A DNA stretch of 64,000 nt from Halobacillus halophilus DSM 2266 (GTDB lineage Bacteria > Bacillota > Bacilli > Bacillales > Halobacillaceae): assembly GCF_000284515.1 (NCBI RefSeq), contig NC_017668.1, positions 3,472,001 through 3,536,000 of the forward strand, given 5' to 3'. Positions 8,222-16,351 of the stretch are shown piece by piece (position 1 is the stretch's first letter; each line of letters starts with the position of its first letter). The translations under genes were made by a program, and so were the position numbers. The notes under the pieces were generated by a model. It was not told the origin of the DNA, searched no databases, and saw only the letters and a program-made list of their open reading frames with translations.

Positions 8222-9157
8222 ATGGGTCGGAGTGAACGTTATAAAAAGAAGCGTAAAAGGAAAAGAGCTTTGAAAATCCTTCTCGCCGCATTAGCCGTCT
8301 TTCTAATCGCAGGCGGTATCTTCATTTTTAAACTCTTTAATGATGTCCGAACGACAATCAATGATGATCTTCATGAAGATGTATCTACCATTGATACAGA
8401 TGAAACGAAAGAAAAAGTGGATAAGAAAGAACCTATTAATATACTGCTTCTAGGTGTGGACGAGCGTGAGAATGACGTTGGAAGATCCGACACTATGATT
8501 GTGATGACGCTTGATCCGAACAACAATCAAATGCAGATGGTCAGTATCCCCCGTGATACGAGAGTAGAGATTGCCGGAGACGGGCGAACTACCCGGATTA
8601 ACCATGCCTACGCCTATGGCGGAAGCGATATGGCCGTGGACACCGTTGAGAACTTTTTAGATATCGATCTTGATTATTATATAAAGGTGAACATGGAAGG
8701 TCTTTCTCAACTGGTTAATGCGGTGAACGGCGTAACCGTTCAGAACGATCGTGCTTTCAGTGCTGGCGGACACAGCTTTAAGGAAGGAACGATTGAATTA
8801 AACGGTGAAGAAGCACTAGCGTTTGTGAGAATGCGCAAAAATGATCCAAGTGGCGACCTTGGCCGTAACGAACGTCAGCGTCAGGTCATTCAGGGAATTA
8901 TTGATAAAGGAGCAAGTATCGGGGTGGTTAATAAAATTGGCGATATCCTGGATGTCCTCGGTGATAATGTAAACACCAACATGCAATTTGAGGACATGCG
9001 CCGGCTTGCGGCTAACTATCGCAGTGCCCGCCAAAACACCTCCTCTTATCAGATGAGTGGTGAAGGAAGAATGATTAATGGAATGTATCTCATGATTATG
9101 TCCGATCAGGAAATACAAAAAACACACGATATGATTGTTGATTTTGGTTCTAATTAA
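8222..9157 (+). CDS. LytR-CpsA-Psr (LCP) family cell-wall glycopolymer ligase
   Basis: 311 aa. A basic N-terminus (KKKRKRKRALK) and a single membrane anchor (about residues 19-38) precede an extracytoplasmic LCP domain. Conserved features: NILLLGVDER, GRSDTMIVMTLDP, VSIPRDTRVEI with the pyrophosphate-binding Arg residues, and RMRKNDPSGDLGRNERQRQV. LCP proteins move teichoic acid or capsule precursors from undecaprenyl pyrophosphate onto peptidoglycan. Start ATG has AGAGGTGG upstream and a good SigA promoter. Monocistronic, closed by a strong terminator. Which of the paralogues (TagT/U/V) it matches cannot be told here. Confidence 0.93.
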   Translation: MGRSERYKKKRKRKRALKILLAALAVFLIAGGIFIFKLFNDVRTTINDDLHEDVSTIDTDETKEKVDKKEPINILLLGVDERENDVGRSDTMIVMTLDPNNNQMQMVSIPRDTRVEIAGDGRTTRINHAYAYGGSDMAVDTVENFLDIDLDYYIKVNMEGLSQLVNAVNGVTVQNDRAFSAGGHSFKEGTIELNGEEALAFVRMRKNDPSGDLGRNERQRQVIQGIIDKGASIGVVNKIGDILDVLGDNVNTNMQFEDMRRLAANYRSARQNTSSYQMSGEGRMINGMYLMIMSDQEIQKTHDMIVDFGSN

Positions 9158-9159
9158 GA

Positions 9160-9188
9160 AAACCGCCTCGATTTTTTCGAGGCGGTTT
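9160..9188 (+). terminator. Terminator after the LCP gene
   Basis: Perfect 11-bp arms AAACCGCCTCG / CGAGGCGGTTT around a T-rich loop. Confidence 0.85.
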
Positions 9189-9286
9189 ATTTTCATGTTT
9201 ATAAAATGGGCAAGCAGCCTATTAGACCAGGGTTTATCGAATGAAAGCTCTGGTATTGTAAACTCTCCCTTATGAAAAACAATGAT

Positions 9287-9688
9287 CTATGAAGTCGGTT
9301 GTTTCCGACGGGAAGCCTGCACCCATCTCCAAAGCAGACGAATAACAAAATAGACGCCGCAAAAAACGAGAAACCCGAATATACTTGCTGCTGCATCTCC
9401 GAATTCCATATTTCCTCTTCCCGTAATCTTCTGCTGGATTTCTACAGCGAATACGAAAACAAGAACCATAGAAAAGGTGAACAAAAATGAAATCGCTGAG
9501 ATACTTAACTTAGATAAGGCATGAAAAATAGAATCCACAAATAATAGCGCGATAAATCCTAGTATACCAATTACCCAAAAGTGGAGGTCTTTGTCAGACA
9601 AATCCCATCCAAGTACCCTCGTTAGGTCCAAGAGAACATCGTGCCAGATATTCACCAATTCAGCCACAATTAAAATAATTTCCTTCAT
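9287..9688 (-). CDS. Small integral membrane protein of unknown function
   Basis: 133 aa with three hydrophobic segments (about residues 37-53, 62-84 and 100-119) and a basic C-terminus (RWVQASRRKQ). No family recognised. GAAGGGG lies 5 bases before the ATG, which supports it being a real gene. One of the large composite repeats lies 220 bp upstream. Confidence 0.65.
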   Translation of the reverse strand: MKEIILIVAELVNIWHDVLLDLTRVLGWDLSDKDLHFWVIGILGFIALLFVDSIFHALSKLSISAISFLFTFSMVLVFVFAVEIQQKITGRGNMEFGDAAASIFGFLVFCGVYFVIRLLWRWVQASRRKQPTS

Positions 9689-9908
9689 ATAAACCCCTTC
9701 TCATTCCTAAACTTTCCATTTTGTTCATTTTAAAATACCTTATCATATTTGTATGTAATTGAATATATAAATATGGGACGTTTTCAGGACAATCGTCCGG
9801 AGTAATAAAGAAGCTAAAGAAGCTTGCACTGGCTTTAAAAAAGCTCAGGTAAACGCTGTTATTGATTTTTTCAGCAGAGGTTTATTAAGCTATAGGACCG
9901 GTTACTGT
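9689..9908. other. Gene-free stretch with possible coding remnant
   Basis: The plus strand of 9802-9930 is open and reads like protein (NKEAKEACTGFKKAQVNAVI and on), but has no start codon or ribosome site and runs into the repeat that begins at 9909. It could be a gene fragment cut off by insertion of the repeat. GGACG / CGTCC at 9777-9800 forms a weak hairpin. Confidence 0.25.
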
Positions 9909-10605
9909 AAGACTCAGTTTCGAGATGTTTGATTATGCTGAAGGTCCTGCGGGGGACGATTCGCTTTCCGTGGGCATGGGGTAAGCTTCCTCAGGCTTCA
10001 CCTTCCGGGATCTTACCGATCATGTTTATCCCACAGGAATCTTCATCGTCCCCCTCCGGACCTGGCCAAATCAGAAGCTCGAAACCACTTAAAACATCAC
10101 CTGGCGTGGTGAGGAATTAGACCGTGTGGTTTTGTACCTATTTAAGGATGTAACGATCCGCAATAGCCTGGCATAAAAGCATTTAATACAGATTAAGGAG
10201 GAGAACCTTTCTCTTCAAGAAGGATCCGTTTACCTAATTAGAGTTGGGATGGTGGGGAAATGGAGAGACTCCCATGGGAGAAGGGACTAGGTGAGATCCC
10301 GCAGGGAGTGAAACGAGTGAGGAAGCTCTTGGCAAAAAGGAGGATCGACTAAAGTCGCCACGTCCTGTGGCAACGTCGATCGACCCTACATCGTGTAGGG
10401 CCATAGGAAAGTGTTCAAATGTGGAATCACCCCGATAGACACGACCAGCATAAGCCGACCATCAAAAGGATGGCGGTTTTTCCATCCGTTGATGAGCGGC
10501 TTATGACTCGAGTGTCTATCGGGGTGATGGAACAAGACGAGTTATTTCCCCACCAACCCTTATCCATCTAACGTAACGGACCCATTTATCTCGAAACTGA
10601 GTCTT
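9909..10605. repeat. Composite palindromic repeat, copy 1 (697 bp)
   Basis: Bounded by AAGACTCAGTTTCGAGAT at 9909-9926 and its exact inverted complement at 10588-10605. A left module is itself bracketed by GGTCC..GGGGGACGAT / ATCGTCCCC..GGACC; a right module by GGATCCGTT / AACGGACC. The right module is the inverted, diverged relative of the left one. Copies 2 and 3 are at 14379-14997 and 46607-47282. It carries an extra cassette (10331-10402) and a nested 103-bp hairpin (10426-10528). No convincing ORF lies within it. Confidence 0.9.
10426..10528. repeat. Nested 103-bp inverted-repeat element inside copy 1
   Basis: Outer arms ATCACCCCGATAGACAC and its exact complement (17 bp) enclose a second perfect pair CATAAGCCG / CGGCTTATG and an inner CCATC/GATGG stem. 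The flanking repeat sequence (AAAGYG / ACGAGTT) is continuous in copies 2 and 3, so this is an insertion or expansion unique to copy 1. Confidence 0.75.
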
Positions 10606-10656
10606 AAACAATCGGGAGCCTTCCTGTAAGATCAACACTGGGATTTAAGATATCCT

Positions 10657-10705
10657 AAAAAGACCAGGCGCACCGGGCTAATGTCCCGATGCGCCTGGTC
10701 TTTTT
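10657..10705. terminator. Terminator of the thioesterase transcript
   Basis: Perfect 15-bp arms (10657-10671 and 10691-10705) containing GACCAGGCGC, with an inner GGG/CCC stem, and T-runs on both strands. Confidence 0.88.
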
Positions 10706-10714
10706 GAAAAATGG

Positions 10715-11089
10715 TTATTTAAAAATCGTCGAACCTTTCAACATTTCCGGCTTTGCCCCTAAGATAAGTAAGAATAATTTAGGATAGCCGATCTCACGGT
10801 GCTTCTTTAACGTCTGTCTCACGACTTCCACGTCCTGGTGATCGGTCAGCTTTTGAACCTCTTTTTGATAAAGGGTAAGGATCGAGTCCTTTATATATTC
10901 CGGTTCATATACCGTGATGTCTTCATCCATAAGCAGACTGCCCATATAGCCATATTTCATTTGAAGCTGTCGGGTCAGACTTACTACATGAAGAAGCTGT
11001 TCATAAACTTCCGGATACTGAATTCTCAACTCCCCAAAGTCTTCTTTAGCTGCATACAGATCACCCAAACTGGCTAATGTTTTCACCAT
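10715..11089 (-). CDS. Hypothetical cytoplasmic protein
   Basis: 124 aa from the ATG at 11089, which has AAAGGAGAA 7 bases upstream; a longer reading frame to 11122 lacks a ribosome site. Mostly helical with no membrane segment and no recognised family (VKTLASLGDLYAAKEDFGEL at the start, LFLLILGAKPEML near the end). Its start lies 29 bp inside the end of the thioesterase gene, so the two are probably translationally coupled and may act together, but I cannot name a function. Confidence 0.7.
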   Translation of the reverse strand: MVKTLASLGDLYAAKEDFGELRIQYPEVYEQLLHVVSLTRQLQMKYGYMGSLLMDEDITVYEPEYIKDSILTLYQKEVQKLTDHQDVEVVRQTLKKHREIGYPKLFLLILGAKPEMLKGSTIFK

Positions 11090-11675
11090 ATAAATATTCT
11101 CCTTTCTCCCAGGGCTTTTCAAGGCCGATAATATCCGTCAATTGCTTGCTGTGCTTACGGCGTACTCTTCGGGTCTGAGCCCTTTCTTCACCGGACTCAT
11201 AGAGAAACTTCTCCTCTTCAGTCTGAGGAATTACATCCGGAACCGGCACCGCCTGCTTATTCTCATCCAGCGCCACGAACGTTAGAAACGCTGTTGCTGC
11301 CATTCTTCTTCTCCCGGTAATCATATCTTCTGCGATTACTTTACAGAAAATCTCCATGGAACGGTTACCCGTATACGATACAAACGACTCTACACAAACC
11401 GAATCCGACTGATGAACCGGGTTCAGGAAATCGATCGAGTCTGTTGAAGCCGTTACACATTCTTTCACACGGGCATGACGCCTCGCTGATAATGTGGCAC
11501 TATTATCTAATTTTTTCATTAAAACGCCGCCGAACAGCGTATTATAGTTATTTAAATCATTCACAAGCACTTGGTCCGTGCTGATAATTAAACTTTCCTT
11601 TGGTTTTTTGGCATCCATCGCTTTATCTATCCTCTCTGTAAAAAATTCTTCATAAGCGCTTATTCGTAAAGACAT
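11061..11675 (-). CDS. ykhA: Acyl-CoA thioesterase, YkhA/hotdog family
   Basis: Hydrolyses acyl-CoA thioesters in the cytoplasm. The hotdog core is clear: NTLFGGVLMKKLDNSATLSA (the conserved N..FGG..M..D helix), ASTDSIDFLNPVHQSD, MAATAFLTFVALD. The frame opens at 11675, but the conserved part begins at the internal ATG at 11618 (MDAKKPKES); neither start has a strong Shine-Dalgarno, so the true N-terminus is uncertain. A C-terminal basic tail (RRVRRKHSKQLTD) precedes the coupled downstream gene. Confidence 0.88.
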   Translation of the reverse strand: MSLRISAYEEFFTERIDKAMDAKKPKESLIISTDQVLVNDLNNYNTLFGGVLMKKLDNSATLSARRHARVKECVTASTDSIDFLNPVHQSDSVCVESFVSYTGNRSMEIFCKVIAEDMITGRRRMAATAFLTFVALDENKQAVPVPDVIPQTEEEKFLYESGEERAQTRRVRRKHSKQLTDIIGLEKPWEKGEYLYGENISQFG

Positions 11676-11803
11676 GCCTCTACAAAAAGGAGTATAAATA
11701 TAGTGTAAGAGCCATTTCCAAGAAAGTGAAATAGTTATTCATCATGCTTTAGATAGACATTGTCTATGTAAATGTTTTCATCGATTCAATCCTGGCATAA
11801 AAA

Positions 11804-11833
11804 AACAGCCCGCTTATTTATTAAGGGGCTGTT
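11804..11833 (-). terminator. Terminator overlapping the LysR gene end
   Basis: AACAGCCC / GGGGCTGTT stem; on the minus strand it is followed by TTTTTTT. The stop codon of the LysR gene lies in its loop. Confidence 0.75.
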
Positions 11834-12725
11834 CCTTCCCGGCCTGTGTGGCTATACGATCCTGAGTAAACTTCAGCCATTCTTTCGTGGCGTAAGCTAA
11901 ATAACGATCCTTCGGCCATATAATCGCTAAGTCCCATTCAAGGACAGGCTGGACAACTTTTATGATTCTGACATCTTCTTTTAATAAATGTGCGACACTA
12001 TTTGGAAGAATCGAGATTCCAAGATTCGCGGTAATCATTTTCCCTATAAAATCCCACTGCGAACTCTCCGAAACGACTTGAGGCAGAAAACCTGCTTCCT
12101 TACAGGCGGATACAATTCGGTCATTCAATACGAAATCTTTGTTAAACAGGATAAACGATTCCTCTTCCAATTCTTTCAAATTAATTTGTTTACGTCTGGA
12201 AAGCTTGTGAGAAGGTGGAAGTACAACGCTCAACTCCTCACTCATAAGGAAGAAGTAATCAAACCTTTCTTCTTCCGTAGGCAGTACCGTGATCCCGACA
12301 TCGAGCTCTTCCTGAATGATATTGTCTTCTATTTTTTTGGCTCCATTTTCCAGAAGCTGAAATGTAATATGAGGGTATTGATCGTGAAACCCTCCGAGTG
12401 CTTTAATAAACTGATCCGCATCCATAATTGGAGGAAGACCAATCCGGATGTGCCCTTTTTGAAGGCCGAGAAGATCATCAAGTTCCGTCTGGAGGTTGTT
12501 GAAAGCTTTATCAATGACTTCAGCCTGAGCTAAAATGACTCTCCCTGCGTCGGTAAGGGTGATTTTCTTACGGGAACGCTCAAATAATTCTACCCCCAGA
12601 TCCGCTTCCAGATTCTTAATCATTTTACTAATCGTCGGCTGGCTGATGAATAAATGATCGGCCGCTTTTGTAAAACTGCTGAATCTCGCAACCTCAATAA
12701 AATACTGCAAATGACGAATATCCAT
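11814..12725 (-). CDS. LysR family regulator, CidR/YwbI-like
   Basis: 303 aa. N-terminal winged HTH (FTKAADHLFISQPTISKMIK, about residues 18-37) and a C-terminal periplasmic-binding-like effector domain beginning near HIRIGLPPIMDADQFI. The overall sequence resembles the Bacillus CidR/YwbI group that responds to acetate or pyruvate overflow and controls holin-like cidAB genes; those targets are not in the window. I chose the ATG at 12725 because GGAGG sits 8 bases upstream; the in-frame GTG at 12731 touches that site. Transcribed divergently from ktrB. Confidence 0.85.
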   Translation of the reverse strand: MDIRHLQYFIEVARFSSFTKAADHLFISQPTISKMIKNLEADLGVELFERSRKKITLTDAGRVILAQAEVIDKAFNNLQTELDDLLGLQKGHIRIGLPPIMDADQFIKALGGFHDQYPHITFQLLENGAKKIEDNIIQEELDVGITVLPTEEERFDYFFLMSEELSVVLPPSHKLSRRKQINLKELEEESFILFNKDFVLNDRIVSACKEAGFLPQVVSESSQWDFIGKMITANLGISILPNSVAHLLKEDVRIIKVVQPVLEWDLAIIWPKDRYLAYATKEWLKFTQDRIATQAGKEQPLNK

Positions 12726-12796
12726 ACGCACTTCCTCCCTCCAACACTCTTCCTCCCATCATAGACAACCCCCGCTTCCCCCGCAACCATAAATTC

Positions 12797-12813
12797 CCAC
12801 CTCGGGTCATCCA
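12797..12813 (+). repeat. Half copy of the GGATGACCTGAGGT hairpin family
   Basis: CACCTCGGGTCATCCATTT matches one arm of the hairpin family (one substitution), with no complementary arm nearby. Looks like a decayed member. Confidence 0.5.
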
Positions 12814-12913
12814 TTTTCTCCCATGAGTTACTCTTGCTAAGTTCTTTAAATATGTATAAAATCCATAGGTACAGACGATATAGCATCTATCCTATTTTAA
12901 GGAGTACTTAATC

Positions 12914-14275
12914 ATGGCCCATGCATTTAAAACTCCACATTTTTTTGACAAGCTTTCTCCCTTTCAAATTATTGTATTATTCTATATATCCGCAGCCTTA
13001 CTATCTACCCTGCTGATCAGCCTGCCTTTTCTTCACCGGGAAGGTGTACATCTAAGCTTTATTGACAGTTTGTTTACTGCCGTAAGTGCCATCAGCGTGA
13101 CAGGGTTGACCGTGGTCTCTACAGCTGACACCTTTAATACGCCTGGTTACTTCGTATTAATGTTTATTCTGCAATTTGGCGGGATCGGTGTAATGACGCT
13201 TGGAACGTTTATCTGGCTGCTGCTCGGCCAAAAAATCGGTTTAAAAAGACGGCAGCTCATTAAAACGGATCAAAACCGCTCAACCTTCGCTGGAATGGTC
13301 CAGCTGATCCGGCAGATTTTACTGATTATCGTCATTATCGAAATCATAGGCGCCCTTATTCTTGGAGTTTACTTTACCCAATATTTCCCCACCACAAGCG
13401 AAGCATTCATCCAGGGGGCTTTTGCTTCTGTCAGTGCAACGACGAATGCTGGATTCGATATCACAGGATCCTCGCTGGTCATGTTCGAAAGCGATTATTT
13501 TGTACAGTTCATTAATATTTTGCTGCTGACGCTTGGAGCGATTGGATTCCCTGTACTGATCGAAGTGAAAGATTACCTTACGAGAAGAAACGAAGACTTT
13601 TTCAACTTTTCTTTATTTACGAAGCTTACTTCGGTAACTTTCGGGCTGCTCGTTCTGATCGGAACCGTGCTTATTTATCTCTTTGACCGCACTCATTTTT
13701 TTCAAAATAAATCCTGGCACGAATCCTTTTTCTATGCTTTTTTCCAATCGGTAACGACAAGGAATGGCGGTCTTGCAACGATGGATGTAAGTGAATTTAC
13801 CCCCTCTACGTTGTTAGTCATTTGTGTACTAATGTTTATCGGAGCCTCACCAAGCAGTGTGGGTGGCGGCATAAGGACCACTACGTTCGCAATCACGCTG
13901 CTTGCGATTTTTGCCTATGCGCGAGGTAGAAGTCATGTACGCATCTTTCATAGAGAAATTGATCAGGAGGATATTTTCCGTTCGTTCATTGTTATCAGCA
14001 CGGCCATTATGATTACAAGCGGCGCCGTCATTTTACTCTCCCTGTTTGAGCCTGAATTTTCACTGCTTGAAGTCATGTTTGAAGCTTGCTCTGCTTTTGG
14101 TACGACCGGTCTATCAATGGGCATTACTTCAGACCTTCATTCCATTGGAAAAATCATTATCATTGGGCTCATGTTTATCGGTCGAATCGGTATCTTTTCT
14201 TTCTTATTTATTTTAAGAGGAAGAGTGACTCCTGAAAATTACCGCTATCCTCGAGAGCCGATGATCATCGGCTGA
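12914..14275 (+). CDS. ktrB: Potassium uptake channel subunit, KtrB/TrkH family
   Basis: 453 aa membrane protein that forms the ion-translocating part of a Ktr system. Four P-loop repeats are visible, each with the filter Gly: SVTGLTVV (about 60-67), TTNAGFDI (about 177-184), TTRNGGLA (about 288-295), GTTGLSMG (about 396-403). The length fits KtrB/KtrD. It needs a KtrA/KtrC RCK regulator, and none is nearby, as for B. subtilis ktrD. Potassium uptake is the first response to osmotic up-shift, so it fits a salt-tolerant host. AAGGAG lies upstream of the ATG. Confidence 0.93.
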   Translation: MAHAFKTPHFFDKLSPFQIIVLFYISAALLSTLLISLPFLHREGVHLSFIDSLFTAVSAISVTGLTVVSTADTFNTPGYFVLMFILQFGGIGVMTLGTFIWLLLGQKIGLKRRQLIKTDQNRSTFAGMVQLIRQILLIIVIIEIIGALILGVYFTQYFPTTSEAFIQGAFASVSATTNAGFDITGSSLVMFESDYFVQFINILLLTLGAIGFPVLIEVKDYLTRRNEDFFNFSLFTKLTSVTFGLLVLIGTVLIYLFDRTHFFQNKSWHESFFYAFFQSVTTRNGGLATMDVSEFTPSTLLVICVLMFIGASPSSVGGGIRTTTFAITLLAIFAYARGRSHVRIFHREIDQEDIFRSFIVISTAIMITSGAVILLSLFEPEFSLLEVMFEACSAFGTTGLSMGITSDLHSIGKIIIIGLMFIGRIGIFSFLFILRGRVTPENYRYPREPMIIG

Positions 14276-14284
14276 TTTACCATA

Positions 14285-14322
14285 AAAAAGAGCAAGGCCC
14301 CCACCGGGTTCCTTGCTCTTTT
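14285..14322 (+). terminator. Terminator after ktrB
   Basis: AAAAGAGCAAGG / CCTTGCTCTTTT stem with T-run. Confidence 0.85.
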
Positions 14323-14378
14323 ATTAGTTGGCTTTGTTAAACTTCCGTGTTTTATTAAGGTAAAGTTCCCGTTTGTGC

Positions 14379-14997
14379 AAGACCCAGTTTCGAGATAAAT
14401 GGGTTATAAGGAAGGTCCTCCGGGGGACGATTTCGCTTTCCGGCCCTGCACGACGCAGGGTCGTTCGACGTTGCCACACGATGTGGCGTTCTTAGTCGAA
14501 CCTCATTTGTGGTAAGCTTCCTCATGCTTCGCCTTCCGGGATCTTACCGATCATGTTCATCCCACAGGAGTCTTCTATCGTCCCCCTTTGGACCTTGCGA
14601 TACAGAGAGCTCGAAATCATGTATGAAACGCTCTAAATTATGGTGGGGATAAACCTATAACAGTGAGCGTGTTCGTTGAATAATCCTTACTGTAGAAGCA
14701 TTAAAGGCAAATTCAGGATGATGAATTTGCCTTTAGAAAGGTCCGTTCACCCTTCCATCATAGGATGGCGGAGGAAACGACGAGACTCCCGCCGGAGAAG
14801 GAGCTAGGCGAGACCCCACAAGGAGTGTTAACGACTGAGGAGGCTTATGGTAAAAGGAGGATCGACTAAGATCGCCACGTCCTGTGGCAACGTCGATCGA
14901 CCCCACTTCGTGTAGGGCCGCAGGAAAGCGAGTTGTTTCCGCAACCAACCCCTCTCTATATTAGCAACGGACCAAAAACACCTCGAAATCGAGTCTT
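14379..14997. repeat. Composite palindromic repeat, copy 2 (619 bp)
   Basis: Begins AAGACCCAGTTTCGAGAT and ends with the inverted ACCTCGAAATCGAGTCTT. Contains the left module (GGTCCTCCGGGGGACGAT at 14414-14431; complement about 14578-14595) and the right module (GGTCCGTT at 14741 to AACGGACC at 14976). The 72-bp optional cassette is present in both modules (14441-14512 and 14849-14920) in inverted orientation. It fills the gap between ktrB and the convergent 34-codon gene. Confidence 0.9.
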
Positions 14998-15067
14998 TAA
15001 CTATACGGCCCTATTACGTAATAAGTCTTATGAAAAAGCAACAATAAACAATAACAGAGCCTTTAAG

Positions 15068-15172
15068 TTAAGATTTAAAAAGTTTCCACGCGGATAGGAA
15101 AGCGATCAGCCATAAAGGGAAGGAAATCAGTGTCCCCCATAGACATCCTTTAAAAAACTTTTGTTCTTCCAA
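15068..15172 (-). CDS. 34-aa single-membrane-segment protein
   Basis: Reads (M)EEQKFFKGCLWGTLISFP, then a hydrophobic stretch LWLIAFLSAW and the basic end KLFKS. It starts with TTG at 15172, with AGGAG 7 bases upstream, and a TATAAT lies about 30 bp before it on the same strand. The amphipathic start, central membrane helix and basic tail are typical of small membrane proteins of Bacillus. Function unknown. Confidence 0.55.
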   Translation of the reverse strand: MEEQKFFKGCLWGTLISFPLWLIAFLSAWKLFKS

Positions 15173-15403
15173 AGAACCCTCTCCTCTTCTTCTATAATTA
15201 TATAAGCCTGCTTATCCATCCACACCCTGCACATCAACAAGGGGGAGGTGCTGTGTTATCATCGAAGTGCACGTTTTCCTGGATTGATCCTTAATCCCTT
15301 GGGTTTATCCTACTCCATAGGAAACTAGAAATCTGTTGAAATATCTGCTATATTTATGAAGTTATCCAATTTACAAGTCGAGATTAGAGACAAAGGAGTT
15401 TTT

Positions 15404-16351
15404 ATGTTGAGAATCGCCGTTCTCCTGCCTTGTTACAATGAAGAGCAAACCATTGGCGCTGTCATTGAAGATTTTAGAAAAGAACTGCCAGACGCTGATA
15501 TTTACGTATACGATAATAACTCTAAAGACCGAACATCCGAGGTAGCCCGTGAGCACGGGGCTATTGTTAAGAAAGAATTCAGGCAAGGTAAAGGACACGT
15601 GGTACGCTCTATGTTCCGGGACATTGACGCCGATTATTATGTCATGGCAGACGGGGACCGGACGTACCCGGCTCGATTTGTCCATCAGCTCCTTGAACCT
15701 CTAAAAAATCAGGAAGCGAATATCGTCATCGGCGACCGCTTATCTAATGGAACCTACGTGGAAGAAAACAAACGGAAGTTTCATAATTTAGGAAACAATA
15801 TGGTACGAGGATTAATTAACTTCTTGTATAAAAGCGACCTGAAAGATATTATGACCGGTTACCGTGCATTTGACCGTTTATTTGTAAAATCGATGCCGGT
15901 CATGAGCCCGGGCTTTGAAATCGAAACCGAAATGACGATTCACACGCTTGATAAACGTTTTATGATTAAAGAAATCCCGATCGAATATAAAGACCGTCCG
16001 GAAGGAAGCGAATCCAAGCTTAATACCTTAAGTGACGGTTATAAAGTACTTAATAAGATCTTCACCTTGTTCAAAGAGTATAAACCCATGTTGTTCTTCT
16101 CTTTCTGGTCCATTCTGTTTCTGGTGTTTGGGCTGATTGCCGGCGTCCCCGTGATCATAGAATTTTTGGAAACGGGATTTATTGATAAAATTCCATCGGC
16201 CATCTTAGCGGTTGGACTCGTAATTCTGTCCGTTTTATCGTTCGCTTGCGGCTTGATTCTGGATACCGTCGCGGCCAACTTTAAGAAACAATTTGAATGG
16301 GAACTGAACAAAATTAAGCAGGATATGAAGGAACAAGATTATGAATCGTAA
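15404..16351 (+). CDS. Family 2 glycosyltransferase (polyprenyl-phosphate sugar transferase type)
   Basis: 315 aa from the ATG at 15404 (AAGGAG 5 bases upstream; an ATG at 15356 has no ribosome site). GT-A fold: VLLPCYNEEQTIGAVIEDF, YDNNSKDRTSEVA (about 36-48), and the metal-binding DGD at 83-85. Two C-terminal membrane helices (about 230-250 and 265-290) follow. This domain order is that of DPM1/CsbB/GtrB enzymes, which load a nucleotide sugar onto undecaprenyl phosphate on the inner face of the membrane. First gene of a four-gene operon; it overlaps the next gene by 11 bp. Confidence 0.9.
   Translation: MLRIAVLLPCYNEEQTIGAVIEDFRKELPDADIYVYDNNSKDRTSEVAREHGAIVKKEFRQGKGHVVRSMFRDIDADYYVMADGDRTYPARFVHQLLEPLKNQEANIVIGDRLSNGTYVEENKRKFHNLGNNMVRGLINFLYKSDLKDIMTGYRAFDRLFVKSMPVMSPGFEIETEMTIHTLDKRFMIKEIPIEYKDRPEGSESKLNTLSDGYKVLNKIFTLFKEYKPMLFFSFWSILFLVFGLIAGVPVIIEFLETGFIDKIPSAILAVGLVILSVLSFACGLILDTVAANFKKQFEWELNKIKQDMKEQDYES

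Noticed and set aside
9929-10120. Open frame in composite repeat copy 1
   Set aside because: No ribosome site, and composition follows the palindromic repeat; the corresponding frames in copies 2 and 3 are not conserved.
10426-10528. CRISPR-like or tRNA-like structure
   Set aside because: It is a single nested hairpin; there are no regular direct repeats with spacers and no cloverleaf.
12620-12886. Minus-strand 88-codon frame between lysR and ktrB
   Set aside because: Overlaps lysR in another frame and the half hairpin repeat; no ribosome site.
14733-14948. Open frame in composite repeat copy 2
   Set aside because: Lies wholly in the inverted module and cassette; not conserved among copies.
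15253-15294. 13-codon frame with a strong GGGGGAGG before the glycosyltransferase
   Set aside because: Could be a leader peptide, but the spacing is only 4 bases and no attenuator follows, so it is too weak to call.
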